NCBI RefSeq assembly: GCF_037976325.1 | Contig: NZ_CP150265.1 | Coordinates: forward strand, 7,257,501-7,321,500 | Direction: 5' to 3' | DNA: 64,000 bases | DNA from: Paenibacillus sp. FSL K6-3182 | Lineage (GTDB): Bacteria > Bacillota > Bacilli > Paenibacillales > Paenibacillaceae | In this document: piece after piece, positions 8,898 to 17,611 of the stretch | Position numbering within the stretch: the stretch's first letter is position 1 | Layout: the number at the start of each line of letters is the position of its first letter | Translations under genes and position numbers: made by a program | The notes under the pieces: model-generated | Told to the model about the DNA's origin: nothing | Database searches by the model: none | What the model saw: only the letters and a program-made list of their open reading frames with translations

Positions 8898-10595
8898 TTA
8901 TTTGGACTTAATCCCATCGTACCATTTGTTAACTTCTTCCGCAATTTTCGTTCCGCCTGATGAATTGTATCTTTCAACAAAAGCATCAAACTCATCAACC
9001 GAAGCTTTATTGTAAATAATTTTGTTCAGTACTTCCTTCTCCAGCTTGCTTAGCATATCGCCTTTGGATAGCTGTGTCTCTGTAGGAGTACCAGTAAACA
9101 TACTAGGCATAGTAGCATCCTTCTGATCAATAACAATCTTCGCCGCTTGTATTTGCTCTGGAATAGAGGTTGTAAGCGTCTCTTCATACGGCGTTGACGG
9201 CTTTTCACCGTTCGCCAGCTTCGCTAAGCCGTTGATACGAAGGAAAGGAATGATAGCGCCATCGAAAGTTAGTGTATACCGAATGGCATCTACCCAGCCT
9301 CCAGGGATTTTATCGCTGTCCTGCTCGCGGTAAATCTCGCCGTTTGGACCAATATCATAGTCATACCCTTTTGCGAAGCCTTTCGAGAATGGACCATCCC
9401 CAGACGGGTTTGCCCAGTTGTCAAACAGGTAGTTCTGGTAAACAAAGAATGCATCTTTATTTTTCATGTTTTTATTAATAAGAACCGCACCTGTGCTGAT
9501 TGGAGTGCCATGACGGCCAACCTTGCCATCAGGACCAGCAGGCAGAGGATATGGCTTATACTCAGAGGTAGGGACATTGGTTTTCAGGTCAGGAATTGGC
9601 CAGCCTGTCATCCAATAAGGGCCAACAATGATACCTGATTTGCCAGCTGTGAAAGCTTCTGAGGCTTTTACTTCATCATACAGTCCCGACTCTTGGGAAA
9701 TATAGCCCTTCTTCATCCAATCTTGCAGCTTGGCGAGTGCAGGCTTCATCTCTGGCTGAATAGAACCATAGGCAAGCTTGCCATCAGCTCCTACGTTCCA
9801 TTGATTCGGCATGGTGCCGAACATTCCAAACACCCATCCTGTCTCGGACATCCAGGTATTCAAATTGTTTTTAAAGCCAACGGATAAAGCAGTCGTATCC
9901 TTCTTGCCATTGCCGTCTGGATCTTGGTTAGTAAAGGCGTCCATGACCACTTCAAGCTCATCGATCGTTTTAGGAGCCTGCAAGTTTAATTTTTTCAGCC
10001 AATCTTCACGAATGTACATAACCGGATCATTGTTGTACGCATTTTCCAAAATCGGAATTCCCATTCGTTTGCCATCACGGATGTACGGATTCCAAACCGT
10101 TGGATCCTGTGCCATCGCTTCTTTATAAGTATCGGAGGCATACTTATCGAACAGTTCTCCTGCATCCGTAAACTGGCCGCTCGAAATCAAATCGGAAATG
10201 AGTGTTGGATCACCCCGGAATGAAATAATATCCGGCATTTCCTGTCCAGAGGTAAGCATCAGTCTAAGCTTCGTTTGGTAAGCATTGTTTTGATCGCTAA
10301 CCGTCCATAGGTACTTAATATCAATACCCAACGTGTCCTTTGCCCACTTTGTATGAACATTGTTATCAATGTTTTCACCATTTTTGAATTTCAAGTTAGT
10401 TGTAATAGGGAAGACCGTCGTAATGGAAACAGGCTCCACATATTTGCCGTCCTCGAACTTCGCTGAATAAAAGGAATCATCCCCGGCCTTTTCTTCTGTT
10501 TGACCGTCTTTATTACTGCCGCAAGCTGTAAGCGATGCCATCAGCATAGCCCCTGTCATGACCATGACAACCGGCTTTTTCCATTTAGTTAGCAT
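8898..10595 (-). CDS. Oligosaccharide-binding lipoprotein (LplA/YtcQ type)
   Basis: A 565-residue extracellular solute-binding protein. Signal peptide with lipobox SLTAC|GS (Cys near residue 27) for lipid anchoring. The loop NQDPDGNGKKDT (about residue 220) is typical of the LplA/YtcQ family. GGGGGG lies just before the ATG at 10595; the longer open frame back to 10649 has no ribosome binding site. It is the last gene of the operon permease (12564), permease (11580), binding protein, all read on the minus strand. The same operon order occurs in the aldouronate uptake system known from xylanolytic Paenibacillus, and the adjacent xylanase supports that ligand here, though this is inferred. Confidence 0.88.
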   Translation of the reverse strand: MLTKWKKPVVMVMTGAMLMASLTACGSNKDGQTEEKAGDDSFYSAKFEDGKYVEPVSITTVFPITTNLKFKNGENIDNNVHTKWAKDTLGIDIKYLWTVSDQNNAYQTKLRLMLTSGQEMPDIISFRGDPTLISDLISSGQFTDAGELFDKYASDTYKEAMAQDPTVWNPYIRDGKRMGIPILENAYNNDPVMYIREDWLKKLNLQAPKTIDELEVVMDAFTNQDPDGNGKKDTTALSVGFKNNLNTWMSETGWVFGMFGTMPNQWNVGADGKLAYGSIQPEMKPALAKLQDWMKKGYISQESGLYDEVKASEAFTAGKSGIIVGPYWMTGWPIPDLKTNVPTSEYKPYPLPAGPDGKVGRHGTPISTGAVLINKNMKNKDAFFVYQNYLFDNWANPSGDGPFSKGFAKGYDYDIGPNGEIYREQDSDKIPGGWVDAIRYTLTFDGAIIPFLRINGLAKLANGEKPSTPYEETLTTSIPEQIQAAKIVIDQKDATMPSMFTGTPTETQLSKGDMLSKLEKEVLNKIIYNKASVDEFDAFVERYNSSGGTKIAEEVNKWYDGIKSK

Positions 10596-10701
10596 TTCTT
10601 TATTCCCCCCAATTGAATTTATTTGATGTGCTTTGACCATTCCAACCAAATCATAGATAGATCCTACTGTGCAGCAACACCCCTCTCATTAAACAAATCC
10701 A

Positions 10702-11580
10702 TTATTCCTTCACGGCGCCAAGTACAATTCCTTTGACGAAAAATCTTTGAAGGAAAGGATACACAAGGAGAATGGGTGCCATGCCGATAAAGATTTGCGC
10801 AGCCTTTACGGTTCTTTGCGAAATATTTTCCAAATCCTCAGGTCGCACCGTCACTTTGCTGAAGTCTTGCTGTACGATAATAGTCTGCAGGAAAGTCGCA
10901 AGTGGATAGTTTTTATGATCCGTCATGAAAATTAGACCATCAAACCAGGAATTCCAATGTCCAACCATTGAGAATAATGATAGTGTAGCAATTGCAGGCA
11001 TCGATACTGGCAAATAAATACTGAATAATGTTCTCAGATGGCCGGCTCCATCGATGAATGCGGCTTCCTCCAAATCCTTAGGCACCCCGCGAAAAAAATT
11101 AAGCAGGAGTATCATATTCCATACCGATACGGCTCCAGGAATGATAAGCACCCAAAGCGTATTCATCATGTTTAGCTTTTGAATAAGAATGTAGAAGGGA
11201 ATCAAGCCACCGCTGAACAGCATCGTGAAGACGAAAAACCAAGTATATATACTTCTGCGTTTGAAATGGTGCGCTTCTTTAGATAGTGGATACGCCGCGA
11301 GCGTAACGAGTACCATACTGATTAGCGTGCCTAATGTAGTACGCTGAACAGCTACCCATAAAGAGCGAATAAAATTCTCATTCTCCAATGTCTTGCTATA
11401 GGCTTCAACCGTGAACTGAACGGGCAGCAATCCGACCAAATTAGCGTTCGCAGCCGCTTTCCCACTGAATGAAACAGCTAAAATGTGAATTAATGGAATA
11501 ATACAAGCAATGGATAATATCGCTAGAAACGTATAGTTGATCACTGTGAATAATTTGTAGGTGTTCGATTTATGATACAT
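10702..11580 (-). CDS. Carbohydrate ABC transporter permease (YtcP/MalG-like)
   Basis: A 292-residue integral membrane protein with about six membrane segments and the binding-protein-dependent transport signature EEAAFIDGAGHLRTLFSIYLP (first 20 residues EEAAFIDGAGHLRTLFSIYL), the EAA loop that docks on the ATPase. It ends in FVKGIVLGAVKE, the usual C-terminal form of MalG-type permeases. It lies 18 bases downstream of the other permease gene and 106 bases before the binding protein gene. No ATPase gene is present, so an ATPase shared between transporters (MsmX type) encoded elsewhere is expected. Confidence 0.88.
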   Translation of the reverse strand: MYHKSNTYKLFTVINYTFLAILSIACIIPLIHILAVSFSGKAAANANLVGLLPVQFTVEAYSKTLENENFIRSLWVAVQRTTLGTLISMVLVTLAAYPLSKEAHHFKRRSIYTWFFVFTMLFSGGLIPFYILIQKLNMMNTLWVLIIPGAVSVWNMILLLNFFRGVPKDLEEAAFIDGAGHLRTLFSIYLPVSMPAIATLSLFSMVGHWNSWFDGLIFMTDHKNYPLATFLQTIIVQQDFSKVTVRPEDLENISQRTVKAAQIFIGMAPILLVYPFLQRFFVKGIVLGAVKE

Positions 11581-11598
11581 TCTGTCGGTTCATCCTTT

Positions 11599-12564
11599 CT
11601 AGAAAATACGGTAATTGGCCAGTTTGTAAGCCAAGCGGTAAGCTGCGACGATAAGCACGAAGCCTACGACCGATTTGAAAAGCCCTATTGCTGTGGAGAA
11701 TCCGAACTTGCCGTCTATAATACCGATACGGTAGACAAACGTATCAATAATATCCCCTTTGTCGAAAACCAGTGCATTATACAGATTGAATATTTGGTCA
11801 AAGCCCGCATTCAATATATTACCTAAAGATAGTGTTCCAACCACGATTGTAATTGGGATAAGTGCTGGGATGGTAATGAACAAGGTTTGATGCCATCTGT
11901 TCGCTCCATCTACTTCCGCCGCCTCGTACAATGACGGATTAATTCCTGCAAGTGAAGCAAGGAATACGATCGTTCCAAATCCAAACTCCTTCCAGACATC
12001 GCTTACAACAACGATAAATCGGAACCAATTTCCATCACCGAGAAAGAATATCGGTTTTAAACCGAACACCGCACCTAGAAACTGGTTGACGAGTCCTTCA
12101 CTGGACAGCATGTCCAGCAAGATTCCCCCTAAGATGACCCAAGAAAGGAAATGCGGCAAGTAAACGAGCGTTTGTACCGTCCGTTTGAAAGCCGCCTTTC
12201 TCACTTCATTGAGCAAGAGAGCGAAGGTAAACGGAGCGATGAGTCCTGAAACCATCTTCATTCCGGCTATAATAACGGTATTCCAAATGACTTGTACGTA
12301 CTCTGGCGTACTGAAAAGGTAACGAAAGTGCTCCAAGCCAATCCAATTGGATTGGGAAAATCCTAGCCAAGGCTTGAAATCTTGGAAAGCAATTACGAGT
12401 CCGAACATTGGAATGTAAGCAAAGATTAAAGTAAGGATAACCGCTGGCAGCAGCATCGCATCCAGCACCAACGCCCTTTGCCATTTGGAGCGGCGATCCG
12501 TACGTTGAGACAGCTGTGGAGCGGTCTCTGCAAGGGCATCTGCTGGTGTTATTGATTTCTTCAT
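11599..12564 (-). CDS. Carbohydrate ABC transporter permease (LplB/MalF-like)
   Basis: About 321 residues with six predicted membrane segments and the EAA loop SLYEAAEVDGANRWHQTLFI. First gene of the permease-permease-binding protein operon. The frame is open to an ATG at 12594 (AGGA 4-5 bases upstream), but AGAAGGGAAG is better placed for the ATG at 12564, which gives MKKSITPAD as the N-terminus; both starts remain possible. Presumed partner of the permease at 10702 in forming the oligosaccharide channel. Confidence 0.85.
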   Translation of the reverse strand: MKKSITPADALAETAPQLSQRTDRRSKWQRALVLDAMLLPAVILTLIFAYIPMFGLVIAFQDFKPWLGFSQSNWIGLEHFRYLFSTPEYVQVIWNTVIIAGMKMVSGLIAPFTFALLLNEVRKAAFKRTVQTLVYLPHFLSWVILGGILLDMLSSEGLVNQFLGAVFGLKPIFFLGDGNWFRFIVVVSDVWKEFGFGTIVFLASLAGINPSLYEAAEVDGANRWHQTLFITIPALIPITIVVGTLSLGNILNAGFDQIFNLYNALVFDKGDIIDTFVYRIGIIDGKFGFSTAIGLFKSVVGFVLIVAAYRLAYKLANYRIF

Positions 12565-12716
12565 TTGTGTGCTTCCCTTCTGTTTGAATGACATAAATCC
12601 TATCTGTCCTATCGTCTGTTCTCATTATAAGTGGCGCCTAGAGACGCTACTATGATAAATCATAAGCATCGATAACAAATTGTTAATATCCGAGCTTGCG
12701 CTGATTGAATACAAAT

Positions 12717-12754
12717 AAAACGCCAAGCCCCCTTCTATAGAAGAGAGCTTGGCG
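12717..12754 (-). terminator. Terminator of the xylanase gene
   Basis: CGCCAAGC/GCTTGGCG stem enclosing a second short palindrome TTCTATAGAA. On the minus strand it is followed by TTTTATTT. It sits just after the xylanase stop codon and before the permease operon promoter region. Confidence 0.8.
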
Positions 12755-12770
12755 CCATTAAAACCATTCA

Positions 12771-15700
12771 TTATTTGCTTGTATTCGGGATCAAGAGCAT
12801 ATTATATAAAGCTTGAACTGACTCTGCTCGAGTAGTATGCTCACTAGGATCAAAACGATAATTACCCTTGCCCTTCATCATTCCATGCGAAGAAACAATA
12901 GAAACAGCGTTCTTCGCCCATGCCGAGATGTTAGCCTTGTCTACGTATAATAGCTCGACGTTAGACTCCTCTGGTTTCGTTTTTGCTTGGTATGCATAAG
13001 CATTAGCAAGCATAACCGCCATTTCTTCACGTGTAATGTTTGCAAGGGGTGCAAACCGATCCACTGACACACCCTTAACAATCCCTGCTTTAAAAGCAGC
13101 ATTAACAGCCGACGAGAACCATGTTCCTTCCGCAGCATCTATGAAACTGGAGACCCCTTGCTCTTTAAGTCCAAGCATGCGTACCAATAGAACGGTAAAC
13201 TCCGCTCGCGTAATAGATTTGTCTGGAGCAAAGAGAGCAGCGGTTTGGCCATTCACAATTTGTTTTGCAGACAGCACCTTCAACGGCTCATATACCCAGT
13301 GGCTTGAATTAACGTCATTGAAGCTCTTATCATATTCAAGCAGCGCGTACTTACTGAAATGCGCAAGCTCAACAGAGATATGATTCGTTTTTTCATCATT
13401 CTTCCCGCCTACATATTCCCATTTATTGGTCTGCTCATTCAGCATGTAAATGCCGAAGAGCGACTTCTTCATATTGGCTTCCGCTGAATAGGAGAAGGAT
13501 AAGGTGACAGCTCCATCAAATGTGCCCGCCTTAATCACACGACCATCACCCGTTATTAAAGACAGTTCGAAGGACCAGCTTTCTCCGCCAATAAACTTCG
13601 CAGATAACCCTTGCTCTCCTTGTAGCTGCTGACTGCCTGCAGCCTCTTTAGCAGGCTCCATACGAAGCGACAGCTCAGCTCCATTCCGAAATTCAGGCTT
13701 CAACTGATCAATGAGGGGCTGGAGCACTTTTGAATCAATCGTTAGTGCAGTAGACCCTTTGACTAGCTCCAGCTCTCTACCTTTTAATAGACCAGCTAAT
13801 TGAAGTGGCAGCCGTACTTGATGCTTACCTTCTTGTACGCTGATGCTTACCCGATTAGGCGACCCGTTCTGAAAATTCTCCTGAGTAATGGTCATCACAG
13901 GATCAGCAGTGCTGCCAGATTGCCCTGAGCTTCCAGGTTTGTCACCGCCATTATCGATGCCGCTGTTCTTTTCTGACTCGGCAAAGGTCAAAATGCCGAA
14001 TTGGGAAGTATTTCTCCATGAATCGTTTGTTGGATCGTTCCATTTGGCGGTGCTGTGCACTCCTCCGCCCTGATCGTCATTCACCTGAATGTCCAGACCT
14101 ATTACACTATCTTTATTCGGACGAAGCTCAGGCAGCGCGATCTTCACTTCCATGCGGTAGCCTTTCTCTGTTCTTACAACTGCGCTCTCCAGACGAGAAG
14201 GAGAAGCATTTCCAGCAAAGGTAGCTGCATTATCAATATTTATCCGATATTGTGCATCATCATATTGATAAGTCGATGTTCGTTGATGATTTTCATCGAT
14301 AAAAATTTCGATTGAATCCTGCAGCCATGGCTGCGGATCGTCTGATTTAAGCAGAGGATCGGTTACGTCGATTAACAGAAGCAGACTGTCATCCGTCCAC
14401 ATTGAACGAGCTTGAGCCGTTGCTTTGCTGTTATTATTAGTTAGATCCACAGCGAATGGCTTTGTCTTTTCCCAATCGCTTTCCATTTGTCCATCAATAC
14501 GTGCAGTGCCTTTTATCGACTGTGCGCTTTTTGGCATACTTGCAAGCTGAATGACGCCATACTTGCTTGTGTCCAGATCTTGACTTAATGTGCTGTCATT
14601 CCAATAAACCGGCAATATCTCGCTTGTCGATGCATCCTGAATACGAATATCGAATCCGATTTCTTCCGTTCCTTGCGCTAAGCCTTTCCAAGGAATAATG
14701 GCTTCTAGCTTATAACCAGCTGCTGTTTCTTTTATTTTATAGCTGCTATCGCCATTTTCAGCGCCTGACCGATTAAAAGTAAGATGACGATCATCTGACT
14801 CGTAAACCGCCGACTTTCCATTATTCTCATCCACAAACAACTCTATCTTGTCCGCTGCGTCACGGGTAGCATCTTTAACCTCTACTTGAACATAAAGATT
14901 GGTCATATCCCATAAGGTACGGAACGTTGCAGCCTCGTTGCTGTTGCGTTTAAGCCGCGTCTGTACAGCTTTTTTCCATACGGAATCTGTAGAATTCTGA
15001 TCACCCGCCGTTGGCGTTGCCATGAGTGATACCGCCCGGTTTGTAATAATCGGAAGTGACAGTGGATCTACAATTCCCCAGTAGACTAGCTTAGCTTGGA
15101 GATTCGCATCGAATAGCATAGCCTGATTGTTGTAGGATTTCTCGTCTTGCAATCCCCAAATCGTTACAGAGGAAATCTTGTCCTTATAGGTTTTGTATAA
15201 GTCAAACAATTCCTTATATCTATGTGCTTGCTTTGCAGCTATGTCAGCAGGCATAGGCGTACCCATGCTTACTCCGCTATCAACATCCAGCTCGGTAACC
15301 TGAATATCTAGCCCTAGCGAAGAAAACAGCTTAATTGTCTTTTCAACTTCCTCAATTGGCGGCGTAACCAACCCATAGTGGGATTGCAAGCCTACCCCGT
15401 CGATCAGACCTTTATCTTTGAGACGCTTTAGCAATTGATAGATATGTTCTCTTTTTTCTGGAACCTCTGTAAAGTAATCATTGTAATACAGCTTGGCATC
15501 AGGGTCCGCAGCACGAGCAAATTCGAATGCCTTCTCGATGTAATCAGGACCTATGAGATTATACCAGGGCGAAATTCTAACACCGTCCGCATCTCCCCCA
15601 TTGTCAGCGATAGCTTCGTTTACAACATCCCATGCGTATATTTTCCCTTTGTAGCGATCCATTACCGTCTCTATATAAGACTGAAGGCGCTGCAGAAGCA

Positions 15701-17066
15701 AGTTGCGGCTGGCAGGCTGTCCATTGCTATCCGTAAACATCCACTCGGCCGCATCAATATGCCATAGAAGAGCATGTCCGCGCAGCCCCATTCCATTGTC
15801 CTGAGCATATTTCACGTAATAATCGGCTGCATCGAAGGTATACTGATTCTCAGCTGGGGAAATAAACTTTGGTTTCATTTCATACGTTGCCGTTATGCTG
15901 TTAAAATGCTTTTTGAGAAGCTCCCCATAAGCTCCTTCCATTTGCCAGGTATAGACGGCAGCACCAATTGGAAAGTCATCCTTAAAATAATCCTTTAAGG
16001 ACACGATATCGTTTTGAATCGATAGCGCCGTAACAGGGACTACGGTTACTTCATCTACATAAAAAGATAGCATATCTGGAGTATTCTCCGTAATGTAAGG
16101 CGTTTCAATGAATAGTTTTAGCTCCGAAGGAGAATCGCTGTAATTAAGCTGTCCCTTAAGCTCATACCATTGCTGCCACTCCGACTTCTTAATCGTAATG
16201 GAATCTAGTGCATTCCAGCTCTCCGATCCGGACTTCTTATAGGCTGTCATTTGCAATTTGATGTCAGAGGCTGGCTCTTCCTTTAATCGAACATAGGCTT
16301 TTAATTCATATTCCTTGTTCTTTTGAAGGTGATTTTTGAGCTCAAGTGCTGGCCCATGAAACGTACGGCTCCGCCCTTCTACCAGCATACTGTTGCTGCC
16401 GCTATAGGCTTCAGCTGCGGAAACGGTCAGCGCCTCATGTCCGATTCGCGGCAACCACCCCTGAAGCGTTCCATCTTCAAAATCGATAAGCAGTCGATCA
16501 TCGCCCACCGGGCCCTCTGAGTCAGGCACAAGCTCTATGGAAACATCATCAAAATAAAAGGCAGTACCCGCCGTGGCTTCTGCATAAAGATCATATTCGC
16601 CCTTCTTGCTCCCTGTCGTATAATTCCTTTTTATTAAGGTCCATTGCGATGCTGCATTCTGATCCGCCGTGCCTATTTGCTCCCAGTTGTCTTCCCCGTC
16701 AATGCTGCTCTTCATTGTAAGTTTAATATCAGCTGGCGTTGTACCGGGGGATAGCTTGACCCAAGCACTAATGGAGTAGGTGCGGTTAGGAGCCAACAAT
16801 TCTGTTAAAACGTAATTGGGTCCCTCCCAATCCTCACTCCTCCCAGAAATATACAGGCTATGAGAGCCGCCATGATACTCATCTCCTGAGACCGTTAGCG
16901 ACTCGTTTCCTTTACGCGCCCAGCCCTGCGTTGTTCCATTCTCAAAATCTGAAGTGAGAATGGTTGTGCTACTCTCGTTAGCAAACACCTGCTGAGAGGG
17001 AGGAAGAATGATAGTGATAAGCATGACAAAAGCGATAAATAATGCGAACGGTTTAGTAAATTTCAT
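12771..17066 (-). CDS. Cell-surface multimodular endo-1,4-beta-xylanase (GH10, CBM, SLH)
   Basis: A 1431-residue secreted enzyme that cleaves xylan at the cell surface. Order: signal peptide (about 1-30); two beta-sandwich modules of the CBM22/CBM_4_9 type, each starting with FENG/FEDG-type motifs (about 35-185 and 190-345); GH10 catalytic barrel (about 355-690) with acid/base Glu484 in WDVVNEAI and nucleophile Glu592 in VTELDVD; two CBM9-like modules (about 705-870 and 875-1035); a Gly/Ser-rich linker; a beta-rich region; and three SLH repeats (about 1250-1431) that tether it to the wall. GGAGGAT before the ATG at 17066 sets the start; the frame open to 17120 lacks a site. The architecture resembles XynA1 of xylanolytic Paenibacillus, and the transporter next door would import the released oligosaccharides. 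Confidence 0.92.
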   Translation of the reverse strand: MKFTKPFALFIAFVMLITIILPPSQQVFANESSTTILTSDFENGTTQGWARKGNESLTVSGDEYHGGSHSLYISGRSEDWEGPNYVLTELLAPNRTYSISAWVKLSPGTTPADIKLTMKSSIDGEDNWEQIGTADQNAASQWTLIKRNYTTGSKKGEYDLYAEATAGTAFYFDDVSIELVPDSEGPVGDDRLLIDFEDGTLQGWLPRIGHEALTVSAAEAYSGSNSMLVEGRSRTFHGPALELKNHLQKNKEYELKAYVRLKEEPASDIKLQMTAYKKSGSESWNALDSITIKKSEWQQWYELKGQLNYSDSPSELKLFIETPYITENTPDMLSFYVDEVTVVPVTALSIQNDIVSLKDYFKDDFPIGAAVYTWQMEGAYGELLKKHFNSITATYEMKPKFISPAENQYTFDAADYYVKYAQDNGMGLRGHALLWHIDAAEWMFTDSNGQPASRNLLLQRLQSYIETVMDRYKGKIYAWDVVNEAIADNGGDADGVRISPWYNLIGPDYIEKAFEFARAADPDAKLYYNDYFTEVPEKREHIYQLLKRLKDKGLIDGVGLQSHYGLVTPPIEEVEKTIKLFSSLGLDIQVTELDVDSGVSMGTPMPADIAAKQAHRYKELFDLYKTYKDKISSVTIWGLQDEKSYNNQAMLFDANLQAKLVYWGIVDPLSLPIITNRAVSLMATPTAGDQNSTDSVWKKAVQTRLKRNSNEAATFRTLWDMTNLYVQVEVKDATRDAADKIELFVDENNGKSAVYESDDRHLTFNRSGAENGDSSYKIKETAAGYKLEAIIPWKGLAQGTEEIGFDIRIQDASTSEILPVYWNDSTLSQDLDTSKYGVIQLASMPKSAQSIKGTARIDGQMESDWEKTKPFAVDLTNNNSKATAQARSMWTDDSLLLLIDVTDPLLKSDDPQPWLQDSIEIFIDENHQRTSTYQYDDAQYRINIDNAATFAGNASPSRLESAVVRTEKGYRMEVKIALPELRPNKDSVIGLDIQVNDDQGGGVHSTAKWNDPTNDSWRNTSQFGILTFAESEKNSGIDNGGDKPGSSGQSGSTADPVMTITQENFQNGSPNRVSISVQEGKHQVRLPLQLAGLLKGRELELVKGSTALTIDSKVLQPLIDQLKPEFRNGAELSLRMEPAKEAAGSQQLQGEQGLSAKFIGGESWSFELSLITGDGRVIKAGTFDGAVTLSFSYSAEANMKKSLFGIYMLNEQTNKWEYVGGKNDEKTNHISVELAHFSKYALLEYDKSFNDVNSSHWVYEPLKVLSAKQIVNGQTAALFAPDKSITRAEFTVLLVRMLGLKEQGVSSFIDAAEGTWFSSAVNAAFKAGIVKGVSVDRFAPLANITREEMAVMLANAYAYQAKTKPEESNVELLYVDKANISAWAKNAVSIVSSHGMMKGKGNYRFDPSEHTTRAESVQALYNMLLIPNTSK

Positions 17067-17149
17067 ATAAATCCTCCTTAATGTGATGATCATAGCGCTG
17101 CAACTAGCTCTTTGTTCCATTCTTTTGTTGTGCGATTATATAAACCAAA

Positions 17150-17474
17150 GGTGGCACCGAATTCCCAGTAGGCCTAAGGCATGCTTGGTCGCTCTGCATC
17201 CAAGCGTACGGTCTCCGTCCAAACCACTCGGGAAGCCATGTCTGCCGTGCGATAGACGCCAAACTCCCCTAGTTCCATATTCTTCAGCCATCCACTCCGC
17301 ACCTTGATGCGTTGGCTTCCTCAATGACCATATCCCACGCCCCTTCAACCGGGGCATCCAAAGCGCACCCCTCTCTTCTTCAATGCTTTTCCCCCCTAGT
17401 AAATAAATCCCGCTCTTCACTTCATGTACTACAACCGGATAGTTGAAGTATAGCTCCAAGGTAAGCGTTTCCAT
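17150..17474 (-). pseudogene. Decayed gene remnant with two frameshifts
   Basis: A single minus-strand frame from 17474 gives a protein that starts sensibly (YFNYPVVVHEVKSGIYLLGG) and then turns to basic nonsense. The sense seems to continue in a second frame (DAPVEGAWDMVIEEANAS, about 17365-17300) and then a third (WLKNMELGEFGVYRTADM, about 17290-17235, running on to a stop near 17174). Spliced across frames the three segments read like one ordinary protein, so I call a gene fragment with at least two frameshifts. I do not recognise the family. It lies directly upstream of the xylanase. A cre-like sequence (GGTAAGCGTTTCCA, 17460-17473) overlaps its first codons and may be chance. Confidence 0.5.
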
Positions 17475-17558
17475 ATAACAAATACATCACTCACATAACA
17501 AATTATTAGCTTTGTCCCTAATCGAGTAACCTTTTTTCATTTTCAAAGTAAATAGAAC

Positions 17559-17607
17559 AAAAAAATGCGATAAGGAAATGCTGCTGAGCATCTCCTTACC
17601 GCATTTT
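17559..17607 (-). terminator. Terminator of serS
   Basis: Long imperfect stem (AAATGCGATAAGGA against TCCTTACCGCATTT with an inner ATGCT/AGCAT helix); on the minus strand the T run follows directly after the serS stop codon. Confidence 0.85.
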
Positions 17608-17611
17608 CAAT

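Noticed and set aside
14018..14315. Two overlapping plus-strand frames of 68 and 86 residues within the xylanase
   Set aside because: Shadow frames of the beta-rich region of the xylanase with no start signals.
17460..17473. Cre-like site GGTAAGCGTTTCCA upstream of the xylanase
   Set aside because: It lies nearly 400 bases from the xylanase start and within the decayed gene's coding remnant, so I do not use it as evidence of catabolite control.
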